From Coprococcus_C hominis (GTDB lineage: Bacteria; Bacillota; Clostridia; Lachnospirales; Lachnospiraceae): a stretch of 64,000 nt of DNA. The first letter of the stretch is position 1; the number at the start of each line of letters is the position of its first letter. This document shows positions 44,557 to 53,385 of this stretch, piece after piece. Position numbers and translations under genes: made by a program. Where the stretch lies: assembly GCF_020687505.1 (NCBI RefSeq), contig NZ_JAJEQT010000004.1; one strand, given 5' to 3'. The notes below the pieces were generated by a model that worked only from the letters and a program-made list of their open reading frames with translations, was not told the DNA's origin and ran no database searches.

Positions 44557-45861
44557 TTAACCCACTCTTAATTTAAACTTCTGGACATCGCGCTCGTCAT
44601 CAACTACCTCGATCTGACCGCCAAGTCCACGGATCTTTCCATCGAAATCTTCGTAACCACGCAAAATATACTTGATATCGTCGATCGTACTGAATCCTTC
44701 CGCTGCCAATGCTGCAATGACAAGTGCGGCACCTGCACGCAGATCCGGTGCTACCAGATTCGCGCCTGTGTATCCATCCACGCCAGTAATCACTGCGGAA
44801 TTACCTTCTACTTTGATGCGTGCTCCCATGCGGGAAAGCTCGCTTACATATTTAAATCGGTTTTCAAATATACTCTCCGTAATCACGCTCGTTCCCTGTG
44901 ACAATGCAAGTGTTACCGCCATCTGCGGCTGCATATCTGTCGGGAATCCCGGATATGGAAGTGTCTTAATCTGTGTTGCCTTGAATCTGCCGTCCGCCAT
45001 AACACGAACTGCATCATCGTATTCGATTACGCGTGCACCAATCTCATTCAGCTTCGAAGAGATTGCCTCTAAGTGTTTTGGAATTACATTTTTGATGAGA
45101 ACATTTCCCTTTGTCGCTGCCGCCATCGTCATAAATGTTCCCGCCTCGATCTGATCCGGAATGATCGAATACTCCGTTCCTCTCAGCTTCTGAACACCAC
45201 GGATACGGATAACATCCGTTCCGGCGCCCTTGATATTTGCACCCATACTGTTCAGGAAGTTCGCTACATCTACGATGTGTGGCTCCTTCGCAGCATTCTC
45301 GATCGTCGTCTTGCCCTCTGCAAGCACGGCTGCCATCATGATATTGATGGTTGCGCCAACCGTTACCACATCGAGATAAATATGATTTCCAATCAACTGG
45401 TCTGCTTTCGCAACAACCTTACCGCCATTTACAATCTCTACTTTCGCACCAAGTGCCTCAAAGCCCTTGATATGCTGGTCGATCGGACGCAGTCCAATAT
45501 CACAGCCGCCCGGCAAAGCAACCTGTGCATAGTTGTATTTACCAAGCAAAGCTCCAAGCAGATAGTAGGATGCTCGTATCTTCCGAATATATTCATCATC
45601 CACACAGACATCCTCGCCGGTTCTGATTGTTCCGCCGCAGATAGAAACTGTATGGTTATCAATGTATTTTACCTTAGCGCCAATTGTCTCGATTGCACGA
45701 AGTAATGTCTTTGTATCTTCTACATATGGTACATTCTCAATAATGCATTCTTCGTCTGTCATGACTGCTGCTGCAAGGATACCGAGTGCGGCGTTTTTCG
45801 CACCGGCAATCGAAACTTCACCTTCCAGAACATTGCCGCCTTTTATAACATATTTTTCCAT
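44557..45861 (-). CDS. murA: UDP-N-acetylglucosamine 1-carboxyvinyltransferase MurA
   Basis: 434 residues. Signature GGNVLEGEVSIAGAKNAALGILAA at the N-terminus, the catalytic cysteine loop LPGGCDIGLRPIDQH and the phosphate-binding PYPGFPTDMQPQM. It catalyses the first committed step of peptidoglycan synthesis, transfer of enolpyruvate to UDP-GlcNAc; cysteine in the loop predicts fosfomycin sensitivity in principle. It has a clear promoter at 45917-45944 and leads the murA-metG pair. Many Firmicutes have a second copy; only one is in the window. Confidence 0.96.
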   Translation of the reverse strand: MEKYVIKGGNVLEGEVSIAGAKNAALGILAAAVMTDEECIIENVPYVEDTKTLLRAIETIGAKVKYIDNHTVSICGGTIRTGEDVCVDDEYIRKIRASYYLLGALLGKYNYAQVALPGGCDIGLRPIDQHIKGFEALGAKVEIVNGGKVVAKADQLIGNHIYLDVVTVGATINIMMAAVLAEGKTTIENAAKEPHIVDVANFLNSMGANIKGAGTDVIRIRGVQKLRGTEYSIIPDQIEAGTFMTMAAATKGNVLIKNVIPKHLEAISSKLNEIGARVIEYDDAVRVMADGRFKATQIKTLPYPGFPTDMQPQMAVTLALSQGTSVITESIFENRFKYVSELSRMGARIKVEGNSAVITGVDGYTGANLVAPDLRAGAALVIAALAAEGFSTIDDIKYILRGYEDFDGKIRGLGGQIEVVDDERDVQKFKLRVG

Positions 45862-45916
45862 TTCACACCTCTGTGCTGCCAGTTATTTTTTACGCTACTA
45901 GCCCATAATCTTAATA

Positions 45917-45944
45917 ATTATAACACATTCCATTATTTTGTAAA
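45917..45944 (-). promoter_or_regulatory. SigA promoter of murA
   Basis: Minus strand: TTTACA (45944-45939), 16 bases, TATAAT (45922-45917), with a TGT extension before the -10. Leader about 50 nt. Confidence 0.8.
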
Positions 45945-45949
45945 GCATT

Positions 45950-46363
45950 TTACTTGTCTGCCTCACAATAAATGCATCGATAAATACGATTTTTTTCATC
46001 GGCTAATTTAAATATATGCACAATTCCTGGTTCTGTCGATGTGATACAGCGAGGATTTTTACATTTTTTCACATTGATCAGTTTTTTTGGCAATGCCAGC
46101 TTCTTTTTCTCGACCGTCTGTCCGTCCTTGATGATGCTGACTGTGATATCTGGATCGATGTAACCCAACACATCCAGATTCACATCGTACTCCTTATCAA
46201 TCTTCAGGATGTCCTTCTTGCCCATCTTGCTGCTCTTGACGTTCTGCAGGATGGCAACGGAACAGTCGAGCTTGTCAAGTTCGAGGTCGTGATATACCTG
46301 AAGTGCCTTGCCAGCAGTAATATGATCCAGCACAATACCATTTTGAATACTATCTATCTTCAT
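45950..46363 (-). CDS. pyrI: Aspartate carbamoyltransferase regulatory chain PyrI
   Basis: 137 residues. The N-terminal allosteric domain starts MKIDSIQNGIVLDHITAGKAL, and the zinc domain has CKNPRCITSTEP and CIYCEAD, the four-cysteine site that contacts PyrB. It makes the carbamoyltransferase sensitive to CTP/ATP. It follows pyrB by 31 bases. A PyrBI holoenzyme is typical of some clostridia, unlike Bacillus, which has PyrB alone. Confidence 0.96.
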   Translation of the reverse strand: MKIDSIQNGIVLDHITAGKALQVYHDLELDKLDCSVAILQNVKSSKMGKKDILKIDKEYDVNLDVLGYIDPDITVSIIKDGQTVEKKKLALPKKLINVKKCKNPRCITSTEPGIVHIFKLADEKNRIYRCIYCEADK

Positions 46364-46394
46364 GATTCTTCCTCCTTAATGCAAATCCATTTCC

Positions 46395-47357
46395 TTACTC
46401 TGGGATCTTGGCAAGCTTGTCCGCAGACAGATTCAGCTTCGCACCATTCGCCTTGAGCAGTGTCAGCATCAGTGCCATACGCACGAATTTTCCATTCATA
46501 ACCTGACGGAAATAGCAGGCACGTGGATCGTCATCGATTTCCACAGAGATCTCGTTCACACGTGGAAGCGGATGCAGGATTGCAAGGTCAGACTTTGCAT
46601 TTTTCAGCTTCTTTCCATCAAGAATGTATGTATCCTTCAATCTGACATAATCCGCCTCGTTGAAGAAACGTTCCTTCTGTACTCTTGTCATATAAAGCAC
46701 ATCCAGCTCGCTCATCACTTCTTCCATCGACTCTACTTCTTCATATGGAATATTCTTTGCTTCGAGCACTTCGGAAATAATGTATTCCGGCACGCGAAGT
46801 TCCTTCGGTGCAATCAGGATAAATTTTATATTTTTATAACGGGATAAAGCCTTGATCAACGAATGCACGGTACGACCAAACTTCAGGTCACCGCACAGAC
46901 CAATCGTAAAGTTGTCCAGTCTGCCCTTCTCCCGCAGGATCGTGAGCAGGTCTGTCAGCGTCTGTGTCGGATGGTTGTGACCACCATCACCAGCGTTGAT
47001 AATCGGCACGCCACTCACCATGGAAGCACGCATCGGCGCACCTTCCTTCGGATGACGCATTGCGATGATATCTGCATAGCAGCTTACCACTCTTGTTGTA
47101 TCGCCCACGCTCTCGCCCTTCGTTGCTGACGAAGAATCAGCCGAAGAAAAACCAAGTACATTTCCGCCAAGCTCCATCATTGCTGATTCAAAGCTAAGCC
47201 TTGTTCTTGTACTTGGTTCAAAAAATAATGTTGCAAGTTTTTTGCCCTTACACGCTTCGCTATACGCTTCTTTGTCGTCGATGATATCCTGTGCCAGCTT
47301 CAAAATGCCATCGATTTCTTCTACGGTCAGGTCTGTTGAATCAATTACATGTTTCAT
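46395..47357 (-). CDS. pyrB: Aspartate carbamoyltransferase catalytic chain PyrB
   Basis: 320 residues. Carbamoyl-phosphate motif FFEPSTRTRLSFESAM, active-site loop SSATKGES, and NHPTQTLTDLLTI with the later LHPLPRVNEI. It condenses carbamoyl phosphate and aspartate in pyrimidine synthesis. Its start overlaps the end of a small membrane protein gene by four bases, and it may be read from the riboswitch-controlled metK promoter. No PyrR-type leader is visible before it. Confidence 0.97.
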   Translation of the reverse strand: MKHVIDSTDLTVEEIDGILKLAQDIIDDKEAYSEACKGKKLATLFFEPSTRTRLSFESAMMELGGNVLGFSSADSSSATKGESVGDTTRVVSCYADIIAMRHPKEGAPMRASMVSGVPIINAGDGGHNHPTQTLTDLLTILREKGRLDNFTIGLCGDLKFGRTVHSLIKALSRYKNIKFILIAPKELRVPEYIISEVLEAKNIPYEEVESMEEVMSELDVLYMTRVQKERFFNEADYVRLKDTYILDGKKLKNAKSDLAILHPLPRVNEISVEIDDDPRACYFRQVMNGKFVRMALMLTLLKANGAKLNLSADKLAKIPE

Positions 47358-47842
47358 TTCTGGTTTCCTCCCATTGAACGCACGTTGTTTTTTCGGAATA
47401 TCTCATCGATTGCAAACCGGTCTTCCCGGTTGCAAACGAGGATATATGTTTTTCGATTCGCACGAATCTTCAGTACGATTACATTGCTGTCCTCCCCCTG
47501 GTTCTCCAGGAGGAAAGACCGCATGAATTCCCATTCGATAAATGTGGTTCCGACCAGCACTCCATCTTCTGTGATGCCACTCTGTATCCGGGTGGACAGC
47601 ACGATGAACAACACAAACATCAATACCGCAGGCACAAATATGTAGATCTTAAAATATACCAACACAACAAGTCCCACAAGTCCAAGGTTCGCATAGACGA
47701 CCTCAGAGATATTTAATTTGTGATGCAGCCGGCTCTTTATGACAATCCCAGACTGTTTTTTCACGGCAGAGACGCAGACAAGCGCGCCCGTACCAAAGCC
47801 AAGGAAAAGCACAAACGCCAGTACCGAAAGCCACACATCCAT
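47354..47842 (-). CDS. Small membrane protein of unknown function
   Basis: 162 residues. A first membrane helix VWLSVLAFVLFLGFGTGALVC (2-22) and two more near residues 50-85 (LVGLVVLVYFKIYIF, AVLMFVLFIVLS) precede a C-terminal soluble part of about 75 residues (ITEDGVLVGTTFIEWEFMRSFLL, ILVCNREDRFAIDEIF). The soluble part resembles small PH-like membrane domains, but I cannot assign a family. It overlaps pyrB by four bases (ATGA) and follows the carbamoyltransferase gene by 12 bases. No functional link to pyrimidine synthesis is evident. Confidence 0.75.
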   Translation of the reverse strand: MDVWLSVLAFVLFLGFGTGALVCVSAVKKQSGIVIKSRLHHKLNISEVVYANLGLVGLVVLVYFKIYIFVPAVLMFVLFIVLSTRIQSGITEDGVLVGTTFIEWEFMRSFLLENQGEDSNVIVLKIRANRKTYILVCNREDRFAIDEIFRKNNVRSMGGNQK

Positions 47843-47854
47843 ATATTATACCAC

Positions 47855-48790
47855 TTAAATTCCTTTTATCAATGTATACATGACAGCTTTTTCTGCGTGT
47901 CTTCTGTTTTCTGCCTGATCGAGAATATGATCAAGGTTCTTCATCTCCACTTCCTTCGAAATCTCGAAGCCTACATGCATTGGCATGTCGTGGAAGACAA
48001 GTGCATGACTGCCCTCTAAGAACTCATCGTTCAACTGATATGGCATCATCTTATCCATGAGTTCTTTCTTCTTATCCTGATATGCAGGATCGTTGAAGAA
48101 CTCCATGTCAAGCCATGTATCGGTGTAGCAGATATCCATATCCTTGACATATTTCTTCACTTCGTCCATCGGCATGTTCGGATCAAGCTCTACATAGTAA
48201 CCAGTCTTCTTTGCTTCCTCATAGAAGTCTGGACCGCAGGCAGTATCATTTACAAGCGGGGTAAGTCCGTACAAAGTTCCCTGCTTCATCTTGGAGAAGA
48301 ATTCTACCAGTGAATTGAATACGTTGTTCTTTGCACCGATATATAAGAACTTGACATTCAGACTACCAAACTTCTCGATGATCGTCAGTGCATCTGCCAG
48401 AATCTGGCAAGGATGGTACGAGTTATCGCAGCCATTGATAAATGGTACCGTTACATTGTCACCGAACAGCTCAACGGTCTCATTTTTCACGAGACGTGCC
48501 ATGATGATGTCCACATTGCGGCATACATATTTGATCTCAGAAACCGGCTCGCCAAGAACAAAGTTGCTGTCCTTCCAGAGCTGGTTGTAGTAGGTTCCGC
48601 CAAGCTCTGTCATTCCTGTCGTGAAAGAAAGGAATGTACGGGTACTTGTCTTCTCAAACAACGTATAGAGCTTCTTGCCCTCCAATGCGTGGCTGTACTT
48701 CTCCGGGTTCTTCTTCATATCCAGTGCAAGATCAAGAATCTTCTGCAGCTCTTCCGCAGAGAAATTCTTGAAGTTCAACATATTCTTCAT
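47855..48790 (-). CDS. Ornithine carbamoyltransferase-like protein with altered substrate motifs
   Basis: 311 residues. The carbamoyl-phosphate half is intact: FEKTSTRTFLSF (STRT) and NSYHPCQILADAL (HPCQ). In the second half the ornithine-binding motifs differ: where ornithine enzymes have SMG after the VW strand, this has TWLDMEF, and where they have HCLP, this has HDMP, losing the cysteine. The end QAENRRHAEKAVMYTLI is of the ornithine enzyme type. So it belongs to the family but probably carbamoylates another amine. It lies 19 bases after metK and ahead of the small membrane gene and pyrBI. No arginine genes are near. Ribosome site AGGAGG. Confidence 0.8.
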   Translation of the reverse strand: MKNMLNFKNFSAEELQKILDLALDMKKNPEKYSHALEGKKLYTLFEKTSTRTFLSFTTGMTELGGTYYNQLWKDSNFVLGEPVSEIKYVCRNVDIIMARLVKNETVELFGDNVTVPFINGCDNSYHPCQILADALTIIEKFGSLNVKFLYIGAKNNVFNSLVEFFSKMKQGTLYGLTPLVNDTACGPDFYEEAKKTGYYVELDPNMPMDEVKKYVKDMDICYTDTWLDMEFFNDPAYQDKKKELMDKMMPYQLNDEFLEGSHALVFHDMPMHVGFEISKEVEMKNLDHILDQAENRRHAEKAVMYTLIKGI

Positions 48791-48809
48791 GATATCTTCC
48801 TCCTGTTTT

Positions 48810-49997
48810 CTACAAATATTTCTTTAAGTCGTCTACCTTGTCGGTCTTCTCCCACGGAAGGTCGATATCGGTTCTTCCGAAATGTCCATAAGCGGCTGTC
48901 TGCTTGTAGATTGGTCTGCGCAGATCAAGCATCTTGATGATACCAGCCGGACGCAGGTCGAAGTTCTCACGGATGATCTCTACGAGCTTATCATCTGCAA
49001 GCTTACCTGTGCCAAATGTATCTACCATGATGGAAGTTGGTCTTGCAACACCGATCGCATAAGAAAGCTGGATCTCACACTTCTCAGCCAGTCCGGCTGC
49101 CACGATATTCTTTGCTACATAACGTGCGGCATACGCTGCGGAACGGTCTACCTTTGTGCAGTCCTTTCCAGAGAATGCTCCGCCGCCGTGACGTGCATAT
49201 CCACCGTAAGTGTCTACGATAATCTTACGTCCGGTTACACCAGAGTCACCGTTTGGTCCACCGATAACAAAACGTCCGGTTGGGTTGATGAAGAACTTCG
49301 TCTCATCGTCGATCATATCCTGTGGAAGGACTGGATCAAATACATATTTCTTGATATCCGCATGGATCTGCTCCTGCGATACATTCTCGTCATGCTGGGT
49401 AGAAAGTACAACTGCCTCTAATCTGCAAGGCTTTCCGTTCTCGTCATACTCTACCGATACCTGTGTCTTACCATCTGGTCTTAAATAAGGAAGTGTGCCG
49501 TTCTTACGAACTTCTGTCAGCTTTCTTGCAAGCTTGTGTGCCAATGAGATTGGATATGGCATAAGCTCTGGTGTCTCGTTTGTTGCATAGCCGAACATCA
49601 TACCCTGATCGCCAGCGCCGATTGCCTCAATCTCCTCATCGGACATATGATTTTCCTTTGCTTCGAGTGCCTTGTCAACACCCATTGCGATATCGGTTGA
49701 CTGCTTGTCAAGTGCAACGATCACACCACAGGTATCACAGTCAAATCCGTACTTTGCACGGTCATAACCGATCTCACGAATTGTCTCACGTACGATTGTC
49801 TGAATATCGATCTGTGCCTTTGTTGTGATCTCACCCATAACAAGTACCAGTCCGGTTGTTACGGCTGTCTCACAGGCAACACGGCTCATAGGATCCTGCG
49901 CTAAAAGCGCATCTAATACGGCATCACTGATCTGGTCACAGATTTTGTCAGGATGGCCTTCGGTTACTGATTCTGAAGTAAATAATAACTTCTCCAT
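48810..49997 (-). CDS. metK: S-adenosylmethionine synthetase
   Basis: 395 residues from the ATG at 49997, preceded by AAAGGAGG; the longer frame runs into the leader. Signature SESVTEGHPDKICDQISDAVLDAL, GAGDQGMMFGYATNE and GGGAFSGKDCTKVDRSAAY with the catalytic lysine and aspartate. It makes SAM from methionine and ATP. Control by the SAM-I riboswitch at 50113-50217 is evident: SAM binding should favour the terminator at 50060-50092. It heads a possible five-gene transcript to pyrI. Confidence 0.97.
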   Translation of the reverse strand: MEKLLFTSESVTEGHPDKICDQISDAVLDALLAQDPMSRVACETAVTTGLVLVMGEITTKAQIDIQTIVRETIREIGYDRAKYGFDCDTCGVIVALDKQSTDIAMGVDKALEAKENHMSDEEIEAIGAGDQGMMFGYATNETPELMPYPISLAHKLARKLTEVRKNGTLPYLRPDGKTQVSVEYDENGKPCRLEAVVLSTQHDENVSQEQIHADIKKYVFDPVLPQDMIDDETKFFINPTGRFVIGGPNGDSGVTGRKIIVDTYGGYARHGGGAFSGKDCTKVDRSAAYAARYVAKNIVAAGLAEKCEIQLSYAIGVARPTSIMVDTFGTGKLADDKLVEIIRENFDLRPAGIIKMLDLRRPIYKQTAAYGHFGRTDIDLPWEKTDKVDDLKKYL

Positions 49998-50059
49998 TTG
50001 TTCCTCCTTTGGAATGCATTTGTCTATGGTTCTTTGTCTCTTTTTCAGCGGCAATTCAT

Positions 50060-50092
50060 AAAAAATAAATCCGGCTGCAAGCAACCGGATTT
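50060..50092 (-). terminator. Riboswitch expression-platform terminator of metK
   Basis: Minus strand: AAATCCGG (50092-50085) and CCGGATTT (50074-50067) enclose a TTGC..GCAG inner part and are followed by ATTTTTT. It lies between the SAM aptamer and metK. Confidence 0.9.
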
Positions 50093-50112
50093 GAAAGTCG
50101 TTATCAAATCTT

Positions 50113-50217
50113 CTTATTGCTCGACAACTTAATCTAAGTATCGCTCAGGTCGGCACCTTCCGTCTCCGGGGTTGCCGTGGCTTCTTCGTCCCTTATGACT
50201 CCACCACTCTGAATAAG
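50113..50217 (-). promoter_or_regulatory. SAM-I (S-box) riboswitch aptamer
   Basis: The minus strand reads CTTATTCAGAGTGGTGGAG, then GACGAAGAAGCCACGGCAACC, GGAAGGTGCCGACCTGAGCG and GAGCAATAAG. P1 pairs CTTATT (50217-50212) with AATAAG (50118-50113). Conserved S-box elements (AGAG.GGTGGAG, GAAGCC.CGGCAACC, GGTGC.) are present in order. Located before metK, as expected. Confidence 0.93.
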
Positions 50218-50229
50218 AGAGACATGTTT

Positions 50230-50258
50230 AACATATATCATATATTTCTAATTGTCAA
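50230..50258 (-). promoter_or_regulatory. SigA promoter of the metK riboswitch transcript
   Basis: Minus strand: TTGACA (50258-50253), 17 bases, TATGTT (50235-50230). Perfect -35 and optimal spacing, starting transcription just before the aptamer. The 309-base gap 49998-50306 is otherwise filled by the riboswitch and leader. Confidence 0.8.
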
Positions 50259-50306
50259 TGGTTTTATTTGCTAATCTCGTTGTATTTGCGCATATTCTGG
50301 CGATTT

Positions 50307-50843
50307 TCATTCCTGTGTGCCATGCTTTTTACGGATAAATCGAATCAGCGCCGCAACAAGCATCAGAATCAGCACGCCTACTGCTGCGCCACAGCTATCG
50401 AGTAGCACGTCCTTTACCTGTCCGCTCCGTCCAGGAACAAACAACTGATGAAACTCATCCGTCGCCGCATACACCGTCGCAGTTCCCCACGCGAATAACG
50501 CAGACACCTTTCGTTTTCTTCGGACATCCAGCCATACACCACAGAGCAGCATTGCAAAGACGGCATATTCCGTCGCATGTGCCAATTTTCGGATCGGATG
50601 ATCGACCTTCGCTGCAAACGCAAGCTGTGCTTCCTCCGACCAGTTCTTAAAATCCGGATGTACAATGCGTCCAAACTCCATACCGACCGTATAACTGTCC
50701 TCCGTCGATTCCTCGCCATTTCTGGCAGAGAAACAGAAGATCATAATCGCGAACAGTACCGACAATACAAGAAACACAATCTGCCGTTTCGACAGCCTCC
50801 CCGACTGCGTCTGTTTATCCTTAGATATGCTTCTTGATTGCAT
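50307..50843 (-). CDS. VanZ-like membrane protein
   Basis: 178 residues with about four membrane helices (IVFLVLSVLFAIMIFCFSAR, ATEYAVFAMLLCGVWL, SALFAWGTATVYAATDEF, AVGVLILMLVAALIRF). The VanZ-family marks are FCFSARNGEES, KLAHATEYAVFA and DEFHQLFVPGRSGQVKDVLLDSCGAAVG. VanZ confers low-level teicoplanin resistance in enterococci; most homologues like this one have no known role in resistance. Its start lies inside the HIT gene end (23-base overlap). A second family member is at 62373-62945. Confidence 0.88.
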   Translation of the reverse strand: MQSRSISKDKQTQSGRLSKRQIVFLVLSVLFAIMIFCFSARNGEESTEDSYTVGMEFGRIVHPDFKNWSEEAQLAFAAKVDHPIRKLAHATEYAVFAMLLCGVWLDVRRKRKVSALFAWGTATVYAATDEFHQLFVPGRSGQVKDVLLDSCGAAVGVLILMLVAALIRFIRKKHGTQE

Positions 50844-51237
50844 CTGCCAGTGCCTTCAAGGATTCTGATTCTGTCTCGCCCTGCTTCCATGTCACCTGTA
50901 CGTCATCCCCTGCGTGACGTGGAATCACATGCATATGGAAATGATGCACGGTCTGACCGGCTACTTCGCCATTGTTCTGCACGATATTCAGGCCCTCGCA
51001 GCCAGTCTCTTCCTGTACCGCTTTCGCAACGTGGGTTGCAAGCGAAAATACCTTGCCTGCAGTCTCCTCATCAAGCTGGTAGATATTATCGTAGTGCTCC
51101 TTCGTCAGAATCAGCGCATGTCCCTGATTGGCTGGTGCCAGATCCAGAATTACACGGCACTCTGGTGTCTCATATACCGTTGCAGATGGAATCTCTCCAT
51201 TTGCGATCTTGCAGAAAATACAATCATCTTTTTTCAT
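50821..51237 (-). CDS. HIT family nucleotide hydrolase/transferase
   Basis: 138 residues. Zinc-type start CIFCKIANGEIPSATVYE and the histidine triad VHHFHMHVIPRH. Bacterial HIT proteins of this Hit/HinT type hydrolyse nucleoside phosphoramidates or Ap4A-like compounds. The gene overlaps the VanZ-like gene downstream. Gene order gives no further clue. Start preceded by AAAGGAG. Confidence 0.92.
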   Translation of the reverse strand: MKKDDCIFCKIANGEIPSATVYETPECRVILDLAPANQGHALILTKEHYDNIYQLDEETAGKVFSLATHVAKAVQEETGCEGLNIVQNNGEVAGQTVHHFHMHVIPRHAGDDVQVTWKQGETESESLKALADAIKKHI

Positions 51238-51309
51238 CTTTACTTACTCCTTTTTATTTTAACTACTTATACTTTACCATTTCTGATAAAGCATGGCATC
51301 GTTTTGCTC

Positions 51310-51789
51310 TTAGACCTGGTATCCACGTTTTTCGTAGTTTACACCCTGTATACTCTCGTTCAGGGTTCCTTTCCCATAGGTAAGTCCAGCGTACACCTGA
51401 TGTACATTCTGCATCACAGCGCCCTCGTTGTCAAGTTCGTGTAAATGTACAAATCCGACACGTAAGTCATCGACCATCTGCACACATCGATCCAGTTCAT
51501 CCGGCTGTCTGCGTACTTCCGAGCGCACAAGCTTCCCATAGATAAATCGCAAAATGGCAATCACATTTCTTCCAAGCGGATCTTCCTTCGAGAAACATTC
51601 AATCAGCTCCTGCATCGCACGCCGCGCCTGCCCAATCGTTTGCAGGTATGTGGTCATATTCTCCGCTTCGTACGCTGCCATCGCATCCATGCCGTATGTA
51701 TGAAATATATCACATAGCACCAGAATCAGACCGCTGTGGTTCTCCTGACTGATGCGTCGTGTAAATTCCTGTTTTTGTTCCTGTGTCAT
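51310..51789 (-). CDS. Diverged FliS-like flagellin chaperone
   Basis: 159 residues, all-helical. ISQENHSGLILVLCDIFHTYGMDAM is placed like the first FliS helices (SPEQLILMLYDGA type), AILRFIYGKLVRSEVRRQPDEL matches the YDYIxxxLxxAN helix, and QMVDDLRVGFVHL matches the last helix. Identity is low. It lies 56 bases downstream of flagellin 2, as fliS genes often do, so a dedicated chaperone for that flagellin is likely. Alternative: an unrelated small flagellar protein. Confidence 0.6.
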   Translation of the reverse strand: MTQEQKQEFTRRISQENHSGLILVLCDIFHTYGMDAMAAYEAENMTTYLQTIGQARRAMQELIECFSKEDPLGRNVIAILRFIYGKLVRSEVRRQPDELDRCVQMVDDLRVGFVHLHELDNEGAVMQNVHQVYAGLTYGKGTLNESIQGVNYEKRGYQV

Positions 51790-51845
51790 GGTGGTTTCCT
51801 CATATTCCTGTCTTATACATATTATCCCAATCCGGTCTGCGCCGC

Positions 51846-53276
51846 CTACTGCAGCAGCTGTAACAGCGATTCCGGTCTGTCGTTCGCCTTCTGCATCATG
51901 GAGATTGCCGCCTGCGACAAAACCTCCTGCTGCGTATATTCTGTCATCTCCTCAGCCATATCCGTATCCATGATCCGCGAATAAGCCTCCGTGATACTCT
52001 CACTTTGCACTTCGAGATTCGAATGCACATCATCCAGCCGGTTCTCATACGCACCCAGCTTCGAACGTGCAGCCGAAACTTTCTTCACTGCCTCATCAAT
52101 GATATCAACTGCCTGACTTGCATATTCATGTGTGTACATGATCAACTCATCCACGCCAAGTGATTTTGCATTCAGCTCTGGAATGTCGATGGCTAACTGC
52201 TCACCCTCGTTGGAACCTGTCTGTATTACCATCGTTCCAGCCGACAGCACTTCGATCTCTGCTGTTACAGCTCCACCATTTTCGGCAACAGCGCCCGGAT
52301 CTGCTTCAATCGTCATAGAGAAGCCGCTTCGGTCTGTGACTTCAATCTTATTTCCATTTGCCTTCAAAGTTGCAGTCGTAGAAAATCCATCTTCTGTGAT
52401 GTTCAAAGCTGCCTGACAATCCTTGCCCTGCATCATCGTGCCATCTGTCACTCCAAACACCGCTGCCAGCTCCGGATTTCCCACAGAGATGCTGATTTTC
52501 TCACTGCTGCCATATCCCTTTGTGCGGAACACCACCGGTGCTCCACTGTCAAAGCTCTCCTCTGTCGTTCCGTCATTCGACGCAAAGACATCAATATTGA
52601 TCTTGGCAAGGCTGGTCTGGATCTTTCCATATACATCCTCCATCGTCATGCCTTCCTCGATCTCGATTGCAAATCCATTTACCTTCAAAGTTCCTGCCTG
52701 CTCTTTTGTGATCACGGCTGTAGAATAGGTAAATCCTGTCGTCATAGATGCCTGCTCTGCATCGGCTGTGACATTGATCGAATAAACACCCGTGCTTACC
52801 TCTGATGAAATGTATGTTGCTTTCACACCATTGACGCTGGACAGAGAACGTCTCGTCAGATCCCCATTCAGCAGTGTCTGTCCGTTAAATGCGGTCGTAT
52901 CGGAAATCTGTGTCAGCTCAGCCGCCAGGGAATCAATCTCCTCCTGAATCGCATCACGATCGACCTCATCATTGACATCGTTTGCCGCCTGCACAGCCAG
53001 TTCCCGCATACGTCCTAAAATGCTGTGCATCTCCTCCATGCCGCCCTCTGCGGACTGGATCACAGAGATACCATCGTTAGAATTCAAAGCCGCGCGGTCA
53101 AGTCCCCGGATCTGTGCACTCATCTTCTTTGAAATCGCAAGTCCTGCCGCATCATCTGCCGGGCTTGTAATCTTATAACCAGAAGAAAGTCTGGACATCG
53201 ACTTTGCAACTTTATTATTTATTTTACCGAAATTAGTCGTGGCATTCATCGCCAGCGCATTATAATTAATTCTCAT
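51846..53276 (-). CDS. Flagellin 2 (larger filament protein)
   Basis: 476 residues. D0/D1 N-terminus MRINYNALAMNATTNFGKI with SRLSSGYKITSPADDAAGLAISKKM, and C-terminus LGAYENRLDDVHSNLEVQSESI, MDTDMAEEMTEYTQQEVL, ending LLQLLQ. Residues about 145-370 are an inserted D2-like region, absent from flagellin 1. It has its own SigD promoter (53390-53417) and a leader with six GGA triplets. The first residues differ from flagellin 1 and may lower export, or suit a minor flagellin. Cap, chaperone and junction genes are all at the first locus except the FliS-like gene downstream. Confidence 0.95.
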   Translation of the reverse strand: MRINYNALAMNATTNFGKINNKVAKSMSRLSSGYKITSPADDAAGLAISKKMSAQIRGLDRAALNSNDGISVIQSAEGGMEEMHSILGRMRELAVQAANDVNDEVDRDAIQEEIDSLAAELTQISDTTAFNGQTLLNGDLTRRSLSSVNGVKATYISSEVSTGVYSINVTADAEQASMTTGFTYSTAVITKEQAGTLKVNGFAIEIEEGMTMEDVYGKIQTSLAKINIDVFASNDGTTEESFDSGAPVVFRTKGYGSSEKISISVGNPELAAVFGVTDGTMMQGKDCQAALNITEDGFSTTATLKANGNKIEVTDRSGFSMTIEADPGAVAENGGAVTAEIEVLSAGTMVIQTGSNEGEQLAIDIPELNAKSLGVDELIMYTHEYASQAVDIIDEAVKKVSAARSKLGAYENRLDDVHSNLEVQSESITEAYSRIMDTDMAEEMTEYTQQEVLSQAAISMMQKANDRPESLLQLLQ

Positions 53277-53385
53277 GGTCTGCCTCCTTAAACTCGTTCG
53301 TTATGCTTCAGCTATCCAAATGTCTGCTTCTTATCCGGCATCATGTCCGCGGCACATTATACGTCCGCATCCCGGTTTTACTATG

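Noticed and set aside
50307..50843. VanZ-like gene as a glycopeptide resistance gene
   Set aside because: No vanH/A/X or vanRS neighbours; most family members have no proven resistance role. The same holds for 62373-62945.
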